Below, piece by piece: positions 52,264 through 63,539 of a DNA stretch of 64,000 nucleotides; the stretch's first letter is position 1; the number at the start of each line of letters is the position of its first letter. The position numbers and the translations under genes are program-made. Location of the stretch: assembly GCF_000471905.2 (NCBI RefSeq), contig NW_006500351.1, positions 3,885,011 to 3,949,010 of the forward strand, read 5' to 3'. A model generated the notes under the pieces. The model worked only from the letters and a program-made list of their open reading frames with translations. It was not told the origin of the DNA and searched no databases. This DNA comes from Amborella trichopoda. Its lineage: Eukaryota; Streptophyta; Magnoliopsida; Amborellales; Amborellaceae.

Positions 52264-53032
52264 TTTACTTTTTCATATTCATGATCTCCATCTTAGAGAT
52301 TACATGTCCTTAAAAATTGTCTTAAAATCCATCTCAAAAATAGATTTATTAAGAGGCCCACATTTTTACATATGCGGGCTTGGCCTTATAGAAACCGGAT
52401 TCTTATATTGGAAGAAATTTACACCCTATAGAAAAAGCTAAGCTGATTAAACGTTATTTTGGTTTTGGGGAACNCTGGATGCGTCATCTTGATGTCCTTG
52501 AATGTTGAAAAAAAACATGGATTTATGTTGTGAGAAAAAAAACATGGATTGTGAGAAAAAACATGGATTTATTTAAATTTTTATAGACATGCTCTTCTTG
52601 AGTGAAAAATTTATTTACTTTTCGTATACATTATCTCCATTTATGTTTTGTATATGGGTCATAGTCCTTTTTTTTACCTTAAATTTTAAAATGGGTGGTT
52701 GCAAGAGAGTCATTAAATTGATACAGTTCCAAAATATTATATTCTTGGACTTCGTGACTCATCTCAATCCATCCAATTTGATATCTAATGAATATGAATG
52801 ATCGTGACCTTCTTGTACAAAAGATTAATTGTTTCTTTGTAGGCAATCCCATAAAAATATTGTATCTTATAATACATCATTTGGACAATTTATTTTGAAG
52901 TATTCATAGATACGCCAAATCTACAATATTCTTAAAACTTCAAATTTCATAAAGAAGGGTGGAAAGCACATGAACTTCACTTACTATTGGGCTTTTGATT
53001 TGAAGCTTTAACACATTAGGGAAATGTTTCTA
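52264..53032. other. Unassigned AT-rich sequence
   Basis: Contains two copies of an AAAAAACATGGATT phrase near 52510-52565 and one undetermined base (52474). No gene is seen. Confidence 0.4.
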
Positions 53033-54011
53033 TAATTATATTAAAACCTAGAGCATGATCTTAGGCTATCAGAGTCAAAATGAGACACATAACTGGTTTT
53101 TACAATTTAAAATAAAGTCCTTAAAGGATTTTTCCAATTGGTTTAAAGATTGGTTCCTCAAAACCAGAAATATTACCAAGAGACTTAACCAAGTCTCAAA
53201 GGATATTTATTGAATATAATAAAAATAACCCTAAAAGGGCTATGCACTTATATTTTGTTTCCTTATATGAGGTGCCCTAGATTATGAAATGGTCTTATGA
53301 GATCTCAAATGATAGCAATGATAGATGTGATTATATCCCAGAATTGCAATGGAAAATATTTGTCCATTGGTGGGATGGATACACCTGTCCTTCTCTTAAA
53401 CCAGAGAACTTAACTCTTCAAAGAGTTTCAAAAAATGATACTCCTGAACCCGAGAACTCATTCTTGAAACAAAGGAATAAAAAAATGATCTAGTAAGATA
53501 TGTAGAAGATCTATTAAAAAAAAAATACTAAAATGACTAAAAAAGAGCTAAAACGATAACTCCGAATAACCCTGGTGGCCGAAGAAATTGAAGATATGTC
53601 TACCTGAGCTAGTTCAACAAAAGAAGATAATGAGGAAGGGCCTAGCAAAGAAATGTCGCCATTTTCTTAACCATACGAATAGACCGTATGAATAGATGAT
53701 GGGATGGATCAACTCCAAAATATCCAGGACACGTGTCCTAGAAGAATCCATAAAAATGGCCAGCAAGACAAGTGGCCGACCAGAAGAATCTACTATAGCC
53801 ACTTTCACATGAAAACACTATGGAGGACCTATGGATCTAATAAAACTTAAAGATCACCGATACATTTTGCTGACTTAATAAGATTTAAAGTCCACTGACA
53901 TCTTTGGTGGACTTGAAACCCGTTGAACTCCGAGGCCTATAAAGGGAATGGGTTGCATCCCATCTGGATATTTCAAAGTTCTCTGCATTCTCTCTCTCTC
54001 TCTCTCTCTCT
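53033..54011 (+). repeat. Inverted second end of the pararetrovirus, left arm
   Basis: This plus-strand arm mirrors 54035-55030. Shared blocks include CTAGAGCATGATCTTA, ACAATTTAAAATAAA, a W-S-Y-x-I-x-x-D-S-N-D-R peptide block and the promoter-like TATAAAGGG (53938-53946). It ends in a (CT)n run (53989-54011). The arms face each other, promoter toward promoter, across about 25-40 bases. Confidence 0.8.
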
Positions 54012-54118
54012 ATAAAATAGTATTGTGTTACAGAGAGAGAAAATGTAGAGAACTTAGAAAAGCAAGGAAAACTAAAAGGGTAAACTTTGAGATGTCCAGA
54101 TGGGAGGCGCCCTGTCCC

Positions 54119-54125
54119 CTTTATA
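54119..54125 (-). promoter_or_regulatory. Pararetrovirus TATA box (right arm)
   Basis: TATAAAG on the minus strand, preceded by GGCC. It is followed by GGGGACAG and a leader with CTCTCT runs. Its twin in the left arm is at 53938-53944. Confidence 0.6.
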
Positions 54126-54199
54126 GGCCTCGGATTTCACAAGGTTTTAAGTCCGCTAAAGGTGTCAGTGGACTATAAATCTTATTAAGTCCGCAAAAG

Positions 54200-55480
54200 C
54201 TGTCTGTGGATTATTTTCTTAAGTCCGTAGGTCCTCCATAGTGTGTTCACGTGAAAGTGACTATAGTAGATTCTTGAGGTCGGCCACCTTTCTTGCTGGC
54301 CATTTTTATGGATTCTTCTGGGACATGTGTCCTGGATATTTTGGAGTCAATCCGTCTCATTATCTATTCGTACGGTTGAGAAAAGGGTAACATTTCTCTG
54401 TTAGTCCTTTCCTCATTAACTTCTTTTTCTGAACCGGCTGAGGTAGACATATCTTCAGTTTCTTCGGCCTCCAGGGTTATTAGGAGTTGACTTTTTAGCT
54501 CTTGTTTAGTCATTTTAGGATTTGTTTCTATAGATCTTCTACATATTTTACTAGATCATTTTGTGATTTCTTTGTTTAAGGAATGAGCTCCTCGGGATCG
54601 GGAGTATCATTTTTTGGAACTCTTTTAAGAGTTAATTTCTTTGGTTTAAGAGAAGGTTAGGTGTATCTATCCCACTAATGAACAAATATTTTTCGTTGCA
54701 AATCTGGGATATAATCCCATCTATCATTGCTATCGTCTAAGATCACATAAGACCATTTCATAATCCAAGGCACCTCATATAAGGTGAAAAAATATAAGTG
54801 CATATCCATTTTAGGGTTATTTTTATTATATTCAATAAATATCATTTGAGACTCAGTTAAATCTCTCGGTAATATTTCTGGTTTAGAACCCCATGTGAAG
54901 AACATCTTTAAACTAATTGGGAAAATCCTTTAAGGATTTTATTTTAAATTGTACAAACCAACTATGTGTCTTAGTTGGATTCTGGTAGCATAAGATCATG
55001 CTCTAGGCTTTAATATAATCATAATAATTGTAGGACCTTAATTTTAGGCCGCTATTGCTCAGATATCTTATCTTTAAAAGATCAAATCCCTAATCTCTAT
55101 AAGATATAATCTTTAGTATTTGTAGTTTTGATTATGCTATTGCATAAGAATTTCTGTAATAATGATGTATAAATATAGACTTAGTTTCAGTCAGGATATT
55201 TTCATAATACTCTTGGGTGTTTCCCTCTAATTCTGGGTGCATATGATCTTCAAGATATATAGCAGCAATTTCAGATGGTGTTTTAGCCGAATGATCATTT
55301 TCTATTATAATAAGAGAGATATTATACGTTTCTATAAATGGTAAATTTTGAGGGAGTATTATGGGGATTATGAGTCCTTAAAGGGGTATTAGAGTGAGGG
55401 TGAGATATTATTATCTCTTTATTTGAGGTCTAGCATAAGGACGGAGATCTTATTTCTTTGGGTACCATTTCCTTTGAGGT
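54200..55480 (-). pseudogene. Pararetrovirus frame downstream of polymerase, decayed
   Basis: This stretch follows the RNase H end on the minus strand. Open pieces include 54905-54675, with a D-S-N-D-R-W-D-Y-I-P block that recurs in the inverted arm (53284-53493). Many stops. In florendovirus-like genomes a second frame of unknown function follows polymerase, which would fit this position. Confidence 0.55.
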
Positions 55481-55511
55481 TCCGATTTTAGCCAAGGTCT
55501 TCTTTCTTTTA

Positions 55512-55857
55512 TTAGCCTTGCAAAAATTCTCTAGTCAGAAAATCAGGTAGAGAATTCTTAGATCCGTTAATATGCTCTATTTCAAAATCATAAGCGGAGA
55601 GTATAGCTTGCCATCTAGCTAATATTTGCTTAGATGCCATGTTTTTAACATCTTTTATTGAAATTTCTTTAACAGACTTTGTAGTCTGTCCTGATAAGAA
55701 ACCTTTTATATAACACATTACTTTCGAATTTAGTGACGCAATGGATTATGGCCAGTGCTTCTTATTTTACAGTAGAGTAGTTTTGTTGTGTTGGCTTCCT
55801 AACCATATAGGTGTATCTTACCAGTTGTTCTTTTTCTTGTCATGACATTCTTTATTT
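55512..55857 (-). pseudogene. Pararetrovirus RNase H end
   Basis: Minus-strand piece ending at 55512. It contains A-S-K-Q-I-L-A-R-W and ends L-P-D-F-L-T-R-E-F, the common finish of caulimovirid RNase H. Sequence between 55720 and 55857 is frameshifted. Confidence 0.75.
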
Positions 55858-56754
55858 TTAAAGACCACCAAGACCTATTTCAGAAGCATCTGTTTCAATT
55901 ATCTTATATGCTTCCGAATGAGGTATAGCCAACCAAGGCAATTCTTTGGCTTTCAATTTTAATTTCCTGACTGCCAGAGTGTGTTCATCTGTCCATTCAG
56001 GAGGATTCTTCCTCAACCTTTCATATAAAGGTTTGCTATCAAAAGCTAAATTTTTATACAAATCAGCAATATAATTTAAACTTCCTAAAACTCTTTGCAA
56101 TTGAGTTTTATCTTTAATTTGATCAGGAAACTTACTAGAAATTTCAATGGTCCTTTCTATTGGAACAATAGTTCCTTGATATATTTTGTGACCGAGAAAT
56201 CTTACCCTGGTTTGAAAACGTTTGATTTTCTTTGCAGACACCACTAATCTTACATCCTTAATAACCTTTAGAAAAATGTTAAGGTGTTTCCAATGCTGCT
56301 CTATTGTTTCAGAGTATATCAACACATCATCAATATATACAATGGAAAAATGTGTATATGGATTGACAATGTTATTCATAATATTTTAAAATCCAGAAAG
56401 AGCACTTTTTAATCCGAATGGCATAACATTCCATATATAGTGCCCAAATAGAACTATGAAACATGTTTTATATTTGTCATTTTCAGGAATTTGAACCTGC
56501 CAATAACCAGACTTCATATCAAACTTTGAAAAAATAGTGGCATTACTTAACCGATTAAGCATATCTCTTTTATTAGGAATTGGGTACCTTATACATCTTA
56601 AAGCCTTATTTAGAGGTTTATAATTGATAACAAGCCTTGGGACTCCTCTTTCTAATTCAGTTGCTTTCTCAACATAGAAAGCTGGGCAACTATATGGGGA
56701 GTAGCTATTTCTAATGAGCTTCTTGTCTAGGAGCTCTTTGATTCCTTCTTGCAC
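55858..56754 (-). pseudogene. Pararetrovirus reverse transcriptase
   Basis: Two open pieces (56754-56386 and 56379-55858) in the same frame, separated by one in-frame stop. Motifs seen in order are R-L-V-I-N-Y-K-P-L-N, F-D-M-K-S-G-Y-W-Q, M-P-F-G-L-K, the catalytic Y-I-D-D (56337-56326), R-F-L-G-H and E-T-D-A-S at the start of RNase H. These identify a caulimovirid polymerase. The copy is disabled by the stop and by truncated neighbours. Confidence 0.87.
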
Positions 56755-57104
56755 ATTTCTAATAATATGCTACTCATTTGAATTGGTCTGGATTTTAAAG
56801 GGATTTGTCTTTCATTGAAAACTGGTTCATAAGGTAATTCTACTACATGCTGCCTTTTGTCCCGAAAGGCATTTGGGATTTCAAAGCAAACTTCATGTTC
56901 AAGTTTTCTTTGGAAATTATTTATTTCCTTTTCAAGTTTGGGATTTTTTAATTTTTCTTTAATACTTTTGTATAATCTTTTCTTTTAGAGATAGCAAAAA
57001 ATTTTCTTTCCCTTTTATTTGATTTTTAATAAGGTTTATGTCATGGATTTTAGGTTTATCAATAAACTCAAACTTACCTTATATCCATCAACTTCTAATT
57101 CAAT

Positions 57105-57778
57105 TCATGTTTCATCAAGTCTTATGATAGGATACAACATATTTAAAAATGGTGTTCCAAGTATTATTGGTTGATTTAAATTTTTAACCATAATAAATGG
57201 AATTATAAAACATTTTCCATTATTACATATTGCTGATTCCAAAAGTTTATATTTAATAACCATTCTACTTCCGTCAACAATATTCAATATTTGAGATGAC
57301 TTATCAAAATATTTTGTAGGGACTTACTCCTCATTAATGCAATTTTAAATTTGTACCTGAATCAATAAGAGCAACTGATTTAAAACTATATTCTTTACTA
57401 ACTACCATGTTAAGCAGAGTATAACATTTTTGGGTTACTATTCTGTCAATCATGTTAATATAAGTTAAATTTTTTAGATTAGTCAAAGTATTTAGATTCG
57501 ATCTGGTTTCCTTTGTCCCTGGTGCTTGGGGATCATCTATTTGGTTTGAGAGTTCTGGTTGAAGGTTTTCTAATAGATCTTCAAAGGACTTTTCACTTTG
57601 TAAATCATCCTCTCCCCTCTTTTTAGGTAGGTATTAGCCAATTCGAGCATTTGTACGCTGTTTTTAAGAGTTATTAATTCATGTTTGACTTCATTGAGTT
57701 CATGTTTAAAATCTTGGGTAGTAGGTTCTTTATAAATATTACGTTTTTGGTGATATTTATTATGTCCTTGAAATTATA
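57105..57778 (-). pseudogene. Pararetrovirus capsid end and aspartic protease, decayed
   Basis: On the minus strand, a protease active-site-like L-I-D-S-G occurs near 57360, soon followed by stops. 57287-57105 contains I-L-G-T-P-F-L as in retroviral-type proteases. Upstream, 57770-57420 reads as a charged linker in shifting frames. The virus-derived sequence stops where the pyrimidine tract begins. Confidence 0.65.
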
Positions 57779-58620
57779 TGGCTCTTCTCCTCTCTCTTTC
57801 TCCTTCTCGCTCTCTTCTTTCTCTCTTTCTCTCTCTTCTTTCTTTCATTCTCTATTTCTCTCTCCTCTCTCTTCCTCTCTCTTTCTCTCTTCTTTCTCTC
57901 TTCTCTCTTTATTTTTCTCCTCTCTTTTCTCTTTCTCTCTCTCTCTCTCTTCTTCTATCTCTCTCTCTCACTCGGACCCAAGGACAGTCTGAGCACCTCC
58001 CTCTTTCTTTCTCTCTCTCTCTCTTCACTTACCCCCTCTCTCTCTCTCATCCAGGAAGTCACAGACCCATCCTTAAGGCAAGCCCAGCTTCTCTTCTTCT
58101 CTTTCTCTTTCTTTTGCTCTCTTCTTCTCCTCTCTCCATCCGCCCCTCATCTCTCTCCCTTTTATCCGCCCCACTCCCTCTTCTCTCACTCCTCTCCATT
58201 TGCCCCTCTCTCTCACCTTCTCCATCCGCCCCTCTCTCTCACCTTCTCCATCCTCACCACTCTCTCTTCTCTCACTCTTCTCTATCTGCCCCTCTCTACT
58301 CTCCTCTACCCTATCCATCCCTCTCTTCCACTCTCTCCATCTGCCCCTCTCTTCTCGCCAATACTCTATCCACCCTTCTCTTCTTTCCCTTAACCTTAAC
58401 TGCCCTAGCCTCATATACCCCCCTATCAGCTCTACCCTCACATACTCCCCTATCTACCCTAGCTACCCTACCTTCACATACTTCTATGCCCTACCCTCAC
58501 ACACCCGTATCCGCGCTACTCTCACTACTACCCTATCTGCCCTACTTTCACACACTCCTAGTTGCCCTACTCTCATCACACTCCTCTATGCACCCCATTC
58601 TCATACTAGTCCGACTGGTA
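57779..58620 (+). repeat. Pyrimidine-rich tract, possible LTR 3' part
   Basis: Almost pure C/T on the plus strand to about 58390, then CTACCCTCACATACTCC-type repeats. It ends near AGTCCGAC at 58611-58618, the same octamer found at the end of the giant solo LTR. TGGTACTAGGAGC follows, a possible decayed methionine-tRNA primer site. This suggests an LTR end leading into the copia relic. The link is an inference. Confidence 0.45.
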
Positions 58621-58744
58621 CTAGGAGCGTTCTAGAACAATCCAAGCTTTATCACGGTCTAGGGGAGGTACTGCTGAATTTTTCTCAGGATGAGAGTTAG
58701 TGAAAGGCTTATCAAGCATAAGATCCACTTATCAGGAGGACGTC

Positions 58745-59090
58745 AGATTTATTGAATGTAAGTTAAGCCATCGGTCATGCATTCAAACAATCGACTGTGC
58801 GTTTATGCCATCGGTCGTGTGTTCAAGCTATCAACTCTACGTTCAAGCCATCGGTCGCGCGTTCAAACTTTCGACCGTGCACTTAAGCCATTGGTCGTGC
58901 GTTCAAACTATTAACCATGCGTTCAAGACATCAATCGTGCGTTCAAACTATCGACCGTGCATTCAAGCCATCGGTCGTGTGTTCAAACTTTCAACCGTGC
59001 ATTCAAGCCATTAGTCATGTGTTCAAACTATTGACCGTGCGTTCATGCCATCGGTCGTGCGTTCAAACTATCTACCGTGCATTTCAGTTA
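58745..59090 (+). repeat. 40-bp tandem repeat made of two alternating 20-mers
   Basis: The half-units CCATCGGTCGTGCGTTCAA(A) and CTATCGACCGTGCATTCAA(G) alternate about eight times with drift. Their cores, CGGTCG and CGACCG, are reverse complements, so neighbouring half-units can pair. The array lies in the leader before the copia gag start. Confidence 0.85.
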
Positions 59091-59170
59091 TCTACTGTAT
59101 GTTAGGCTTTCAGCTGTGTGTCAGCTATGACTACCACCATAAGCTAACAATTTCGAAGTGTTGATTTAAT

Positions 59171-60511
59171 ATGATGGCTGCTGGAAGCTCGTTCAAAGCT
59201 ACAACCCAAGATTTTATCAGACTAGGCTGTTTTGATGGGCTTAATTTTTTACAATGGAAGTCGAAAGTACTATTCTTACTTAAGACCTTAAAAGTGGAAC
59301 ATGTGCTAAGAGAACCAAATCCTATTGCTCCAAGTACTTCCTTGACAACTACATGTGGTCAGACTTCTGCATATTGGATTACTAAAGAAATTGCAGCATG
59401 GGTTGAAAACAGTTATATATGCAAAGGGCATATCCTGAATGCTCTAAGTGATATGTTGTTGGAACTATACTCAAGAATGCCAACTGCAAAGGAACTATGG
59501 GCAGCTTTGGAAACTAAATATAGAGAAGAAGTTGCTGGCAAAATGAAGTCTTTCATTAGCAAAATTACTGAAGAAAAACCGATCGTGGCTTAGATTCATG
59601 ATTTTCATATCATAGCAAACGAACTAACATTGATTGGTATTAAACTTGAAGAAGAATTCCATGTTGGGGCAATAATTAACAAACTGCCTCCTCTTGGAAA
59701 GACTACGAAAATACATTGATTCATAAGTATGAAGACTTTAGCCTTGAACAATTAATACACCAGACTCCGAGATGCCAAAGAATACAAATCTCTGATGGTC
59801 GTTAGAGCTCACATAGTTGAAGGTTCGAGAAGAAAGAAACCAAGACCTCAGAAAGGTATCAAGATGGAAGGAAAGAAAGAAGAAAGAAAGACATCAAAGA
59901 TGTAAACCCAAAGACAACCCAGGATAAAAGAAAGAAACCCTTGGTATGCTTCTTTTGTGGGAAAACTGGCCATGTGCAGAAATTCTGTAGAATGAGAAAG
60001 ACGCTGCAAGCTCAAGCCAATGTGACCTAAGAAAAATTAGTTGCCATGATCTCTGAAGTAATTGCGATAGGGGGCATTGCAGACTGGTGGGTGGACTCAG
60101 GTGCCACTAGGCACATTTCTAATAACAGGAACTTGTTTAGGATTTATGAAATGGTGGTGGTGGGGGGAGGGGACTGGGGGGATACTGTCTTGTATATGGG
60201 TAATTCTTCCTCCTCTAAAGTAGTTGGAAAATGGATGGTTGAACTCAAATTCACGTCTAGTAAATTCTAAGTTATGGACGTGTTTCATGCCCCTGAAGTA
60301 TGGAGAAACCTGGATTTGCATACCTTTTGAACAAGAGGGGTTTCAAACTTGTCTTTGAGTCGGACAAGTTTATCTTGTTGAAGAATGATGTCTTTGTAGG
60401 TATGGGCTATGCCTCAGAAGGCATGTTCAAACTCAATCTTCAAAATGAAATAGGTACATTTTCTTCATTGTATATGCTTAATTCTTTTTCCTTATGGAAT
60501 TGTAGATTAAG
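59171..60511 (+). pseudogene. Ty1/copia Gag-protease relic
   Basis: Gag starts at 59171 and is open to 59593, with F-D-G-L-N-F-L-Q-W-K and A-K-E-L-W-A-A-L-E-T-K-Y, both typical of copia gag. After a stop and frameshifts come a zinc knuckle C-F-F-C-G-K-T-G-H-V-Q-K-F-C (59947-59988) and the protease site W-V-D-S-G-A-T (around 60094). The start of the integrase leader follows, with M-F-K-L-N and S-L-W-N-C-R-L (60420-60510). The copy then stops abruptly at LTR sequence. No integrase core or RT remains. Confidence 0.85.
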
Positions 60512-63182
60512 ACTATCATGGTTAATTTCCAAGACAAGTGGGCTGAGGTACCTACCTTTGTTTTAGGGCAATGCACAGTCATATGGCAAAGAAGATGCGA
60601 AGTTAGGGTGATGAAGAAGAGGGTTTGAATAAAGAGAGAAAAGAGAAAAAGACTTGACAAGGGAACGAGACTAGCATGATAGTTGGACCAGTATAGTGAC
60701 CGACTCGGAGTGGTAGCAAGATGGGCACGGTAACTCAGACCGGCACGACGGCAATACTACTCAAAACCAAGGCGATATGACTATCCTAATCTGGTATGGC
60801 AGTAAGACGGGCATGGTGCTTAGGACTAGCACGACGACAATACTGCTCGATAGCTAGACAGCTATGACAGTGCTAGACTGAGTTTTTCCTTTAGTCTAGC
60901 GAGAAGAGAATAAAAGAGAAGAAAAGAGAATGAAGAGAAGACACGAGACGGCGAAGGAGGAAGGTCCCGAAGACGTTAGGCATCGCCACCCGCAGCCATG
61001 GAGTAACAGTGTCGTGGCCCCTAAACGGCGCTGGACATTGTTGCTCATGGCGAAAGGGCGAGCAGTGAACTGCAGATGGTGTTAGCCATCGCCGTCAGCA
61101 ACACGAGAAGGCAGCACGACCCTTCACGGGCGGCGAGAAGTATCTACATCTGTGATAGGTAAGGGTGCGCAAAGGAAGCTTGCAGACGGTGATAGGTATC
61201 GCCGCGACCCTTCGTGGGAAGCCCGCGGATGGCGATAGGTATAGAGCGCTTGAAAGAATCTTACGGACGATGATAGGTACATAGCGCATGAAAGAAGCCT
61301 GGATGGCGATAAGCATTGTTGTGACCCTTCAAGGGCAGCGATATGCATCACCATCTACGATAGGCGCGCAACAGGATGAGACCCCTACGGGCGGCGACAA
61401 GCAGCGCCGTCTGCAACCCGTGAGAAGAGAGAAAAATGGTTTGTGGTCGGCAATACACATCGCCGTGCGTGAACCATACTAAGGGAAAAAGACGAACAAA
61501 GAGACGGAGACTGAGGCTCGTGCATGGCGCTGCCATCGCCATACCCAACCTGCGAAGTCACCGGAGGGGGAAGGAAGAATGAGGCATGCACAGCACTACC
61601 ACTGCCGTGCATGGCCTCTGAGAAAGACTCAGACGAAAAGAAAGCAGAAGGAGAGAGAGATAAAGAGAGAAAAGAAATCCAAAGAGAGAAGAAGGGAAGA
61701 GAGGGAAAATACCTTGAAGGTGGGAGGGATACCATTATAAAATCTTGCTCCTCTCTCTCTCCAAAGAAGAAACGTGACCTAACTCGTGCTCTTAAACGAG
61801 AATTTTTATTAATCGAAAGAGTCTCAATGAGTCCAAAAAGAGAGCCCGTTTACAATGAGAGGTAGCGTCTATTTATATACTAGGGTTGAAACATGGGTGG
61901 ATCATCCAAAACTAACCCTAATCGATGGTAATTACAATTTATCAAAATTAAGAAAAATAAGAAAATAGGGTGGAAAATGATTGATTTGGCCCTACCTAAC
62001 AATTGAAGAAATTTCAAAACAGTCTCGATTGAGAACTTGGGATGTTCTTGATTCTTCTCCGACGAGCCATTGACAATTCAACATCCGAACGAACAAAATA
62101 TGATTGCCATCGTGTAGGGCTTGATGCTAGGATCATTTTGATATTAATTTTATGCCATGAATCATACTTTAAAGGCATGATCACATAACTTAAAATTTGA
62201 ATAGATCTTGAAAATTTTCGATTGATAGTGCATCTTCATCTCGATGTTTTTCTTCAATTTCTTCGCTGCGTTGCACTGAGCATGTTACCACGATCATGTT
62301 GTGACAAATGGGAAGAGATTTGGTGCTCAAACGAAGGTTTGGGCAATCTTGGACTTTGGTTGGAATCTGAATTCCGGTGGCAACAAATTACAGTCACTTT
62401 GATGCCTTCGTGTGCAAAATTCGATCGTCCATTGTGTACGGGGTTCAGACCAATGATAGCCCTAGACATTACACATGCAATGGAACTGGTCTCATGTCGA
62501 TCCGATCCGTGAGTATCGTGATTTCGCCGCTAGAGCGAGGTGTGTCATTGCTGATTTTCCTGCAACTTTATTCACGGATCAACAACTTCTCTTTAGCTTT
62601 TCTCCGAACTCGGGTGTCATCACGGGGTGTGCTATTGAAATGCTCGTCTTGACGAGACGAACAGGCTCACAAAATTTGAGCATGATCCAACTCTTGAAAA
62701 ATGAGATATGAGCGTCACAAGTCACTGTTCGTGAATGTCCCTTTAATGGAGATTACTTGCAGGGTGGCTGTACGGGAACAGTGTGCGGCCTCTCCTGTTT
62801 TGGTCATTCGACCATAACTTCTTCCTGAAGTGTCTGTTCAAGCTGAAATTTGATCCCTGGGGGTTTTCAATGGTTCTAGATCCAATGGAAATGGTCTCAC
62901 AGCTGCGTAACGCACCAAAAATATAGTACTAGTTATAGGGGTCCTTTTTAGGGTGCTAGAGGCTGATTCTATCGAAACAGTTTCTCTGTTTGCACTGCTT
63001 TAGAGATGTCAGAATGCAACGAAACTTGACAGGAGAATTTTTGGAGTCCTTATGAAGATCTTGATCTATTCTGGGCTCATTTTGAGACTGTCAAAATTTC
63101 CACTATCTGCCAGGCTTTATTGATCGACTTCTCTTTTTATTCCGCATCAGGGACCCATGGTGTTGAAAAATGTCTTTAAATA
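60512..63182 (-). repeat. LTR C, third copy of the gag-only element's LTR
   Basis: The segment matches LTR B from its TGTTTGAAGAC-type end (here TATTTAAAGACA at 63182) down to the block complementary to CTATCATGGTTAA at 60513. It lacks the last roughly 290 bases of the LTR. It has the same AT-rich TATA area (about 61870), AATAAA (complement near 61805) and GATAGGTAT repeats (61150-61350). It breaks the copia reading frame at 60511. Copia sequence does not resume beyond it. Confidence 0.78.
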
Positions 63183-63539
63183 GCATGCCCCGATGAATGT
63201 TGTGCTTCAAGAGAAGAGAGAAGGACAACATTCAGAAAATTTCCTCTGGCTTTACTTCTTTTTTCTTCTGAGCCACAGGACCACGTGAACGTCGAGGAGA
63301 TTCATGCAATGCTGTAACTAGGATGCTCAAACGTTTGGATGCAATGTACATGTCCATCCATAAAGACTTTAGGGGGAGAAGAGACTTTGAGGGATCTTGT
63401 CGCGGTCCTCACCCTCATGGGACTGTAGGGGTTAGTTTTTAACGTCCGCACCTTGTCAAACGAGTTTGTGACATGGAGAGATTGGTATTTACAGTCCTCA
63501 GCCTATAGAACAGTACCCCTGAGGGTCTTTTTGCATTTT
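63183..63539. other. Unassigned, leading into a minisatellite
   Basis: Contains degenerate fragments of the following 51-bp unit (GAGGGATCTTGT and CCTCACCCTCATGG near 63390-63430). Nothing else is recognised. Confidence 0.4.

Larger units (their letters stand above)
53033..57778 (-). mobile_element. Endogenous pararetrovirus (Caulimoviridae), rearranged
   Basis: Old, inactive caulimovirid DNA. The larger part reads leftward from 57778: a capsid/protease region, reverse transcriptase, RNase H, a downstream frame and a promoter-like end near 54119. A second partial copy of the downstream frame and promoter (53033-53995) is joined to it in inverted orientation. Movement and most capsid sequence are absent, and stops and frameshifts interrupt the rest. 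The polymerase looks closer to petuvirus/florendovirus types than to badnaviruses. That placement is a judgement from motifs. Confidence 0.8.

Noticed and set aside
57778..58635. 285-codon Ser/Leu-rich open frame
   Set aside because: Same cause: nearly pure C/T sequence contains almost no stop codons. No domain is visible.
58745..59090. CRISPR-like array
   Set aside because: Spacing is about 20 bases with alternating related units and no unique spacers, in a plant retroelement leader with no cas genes.
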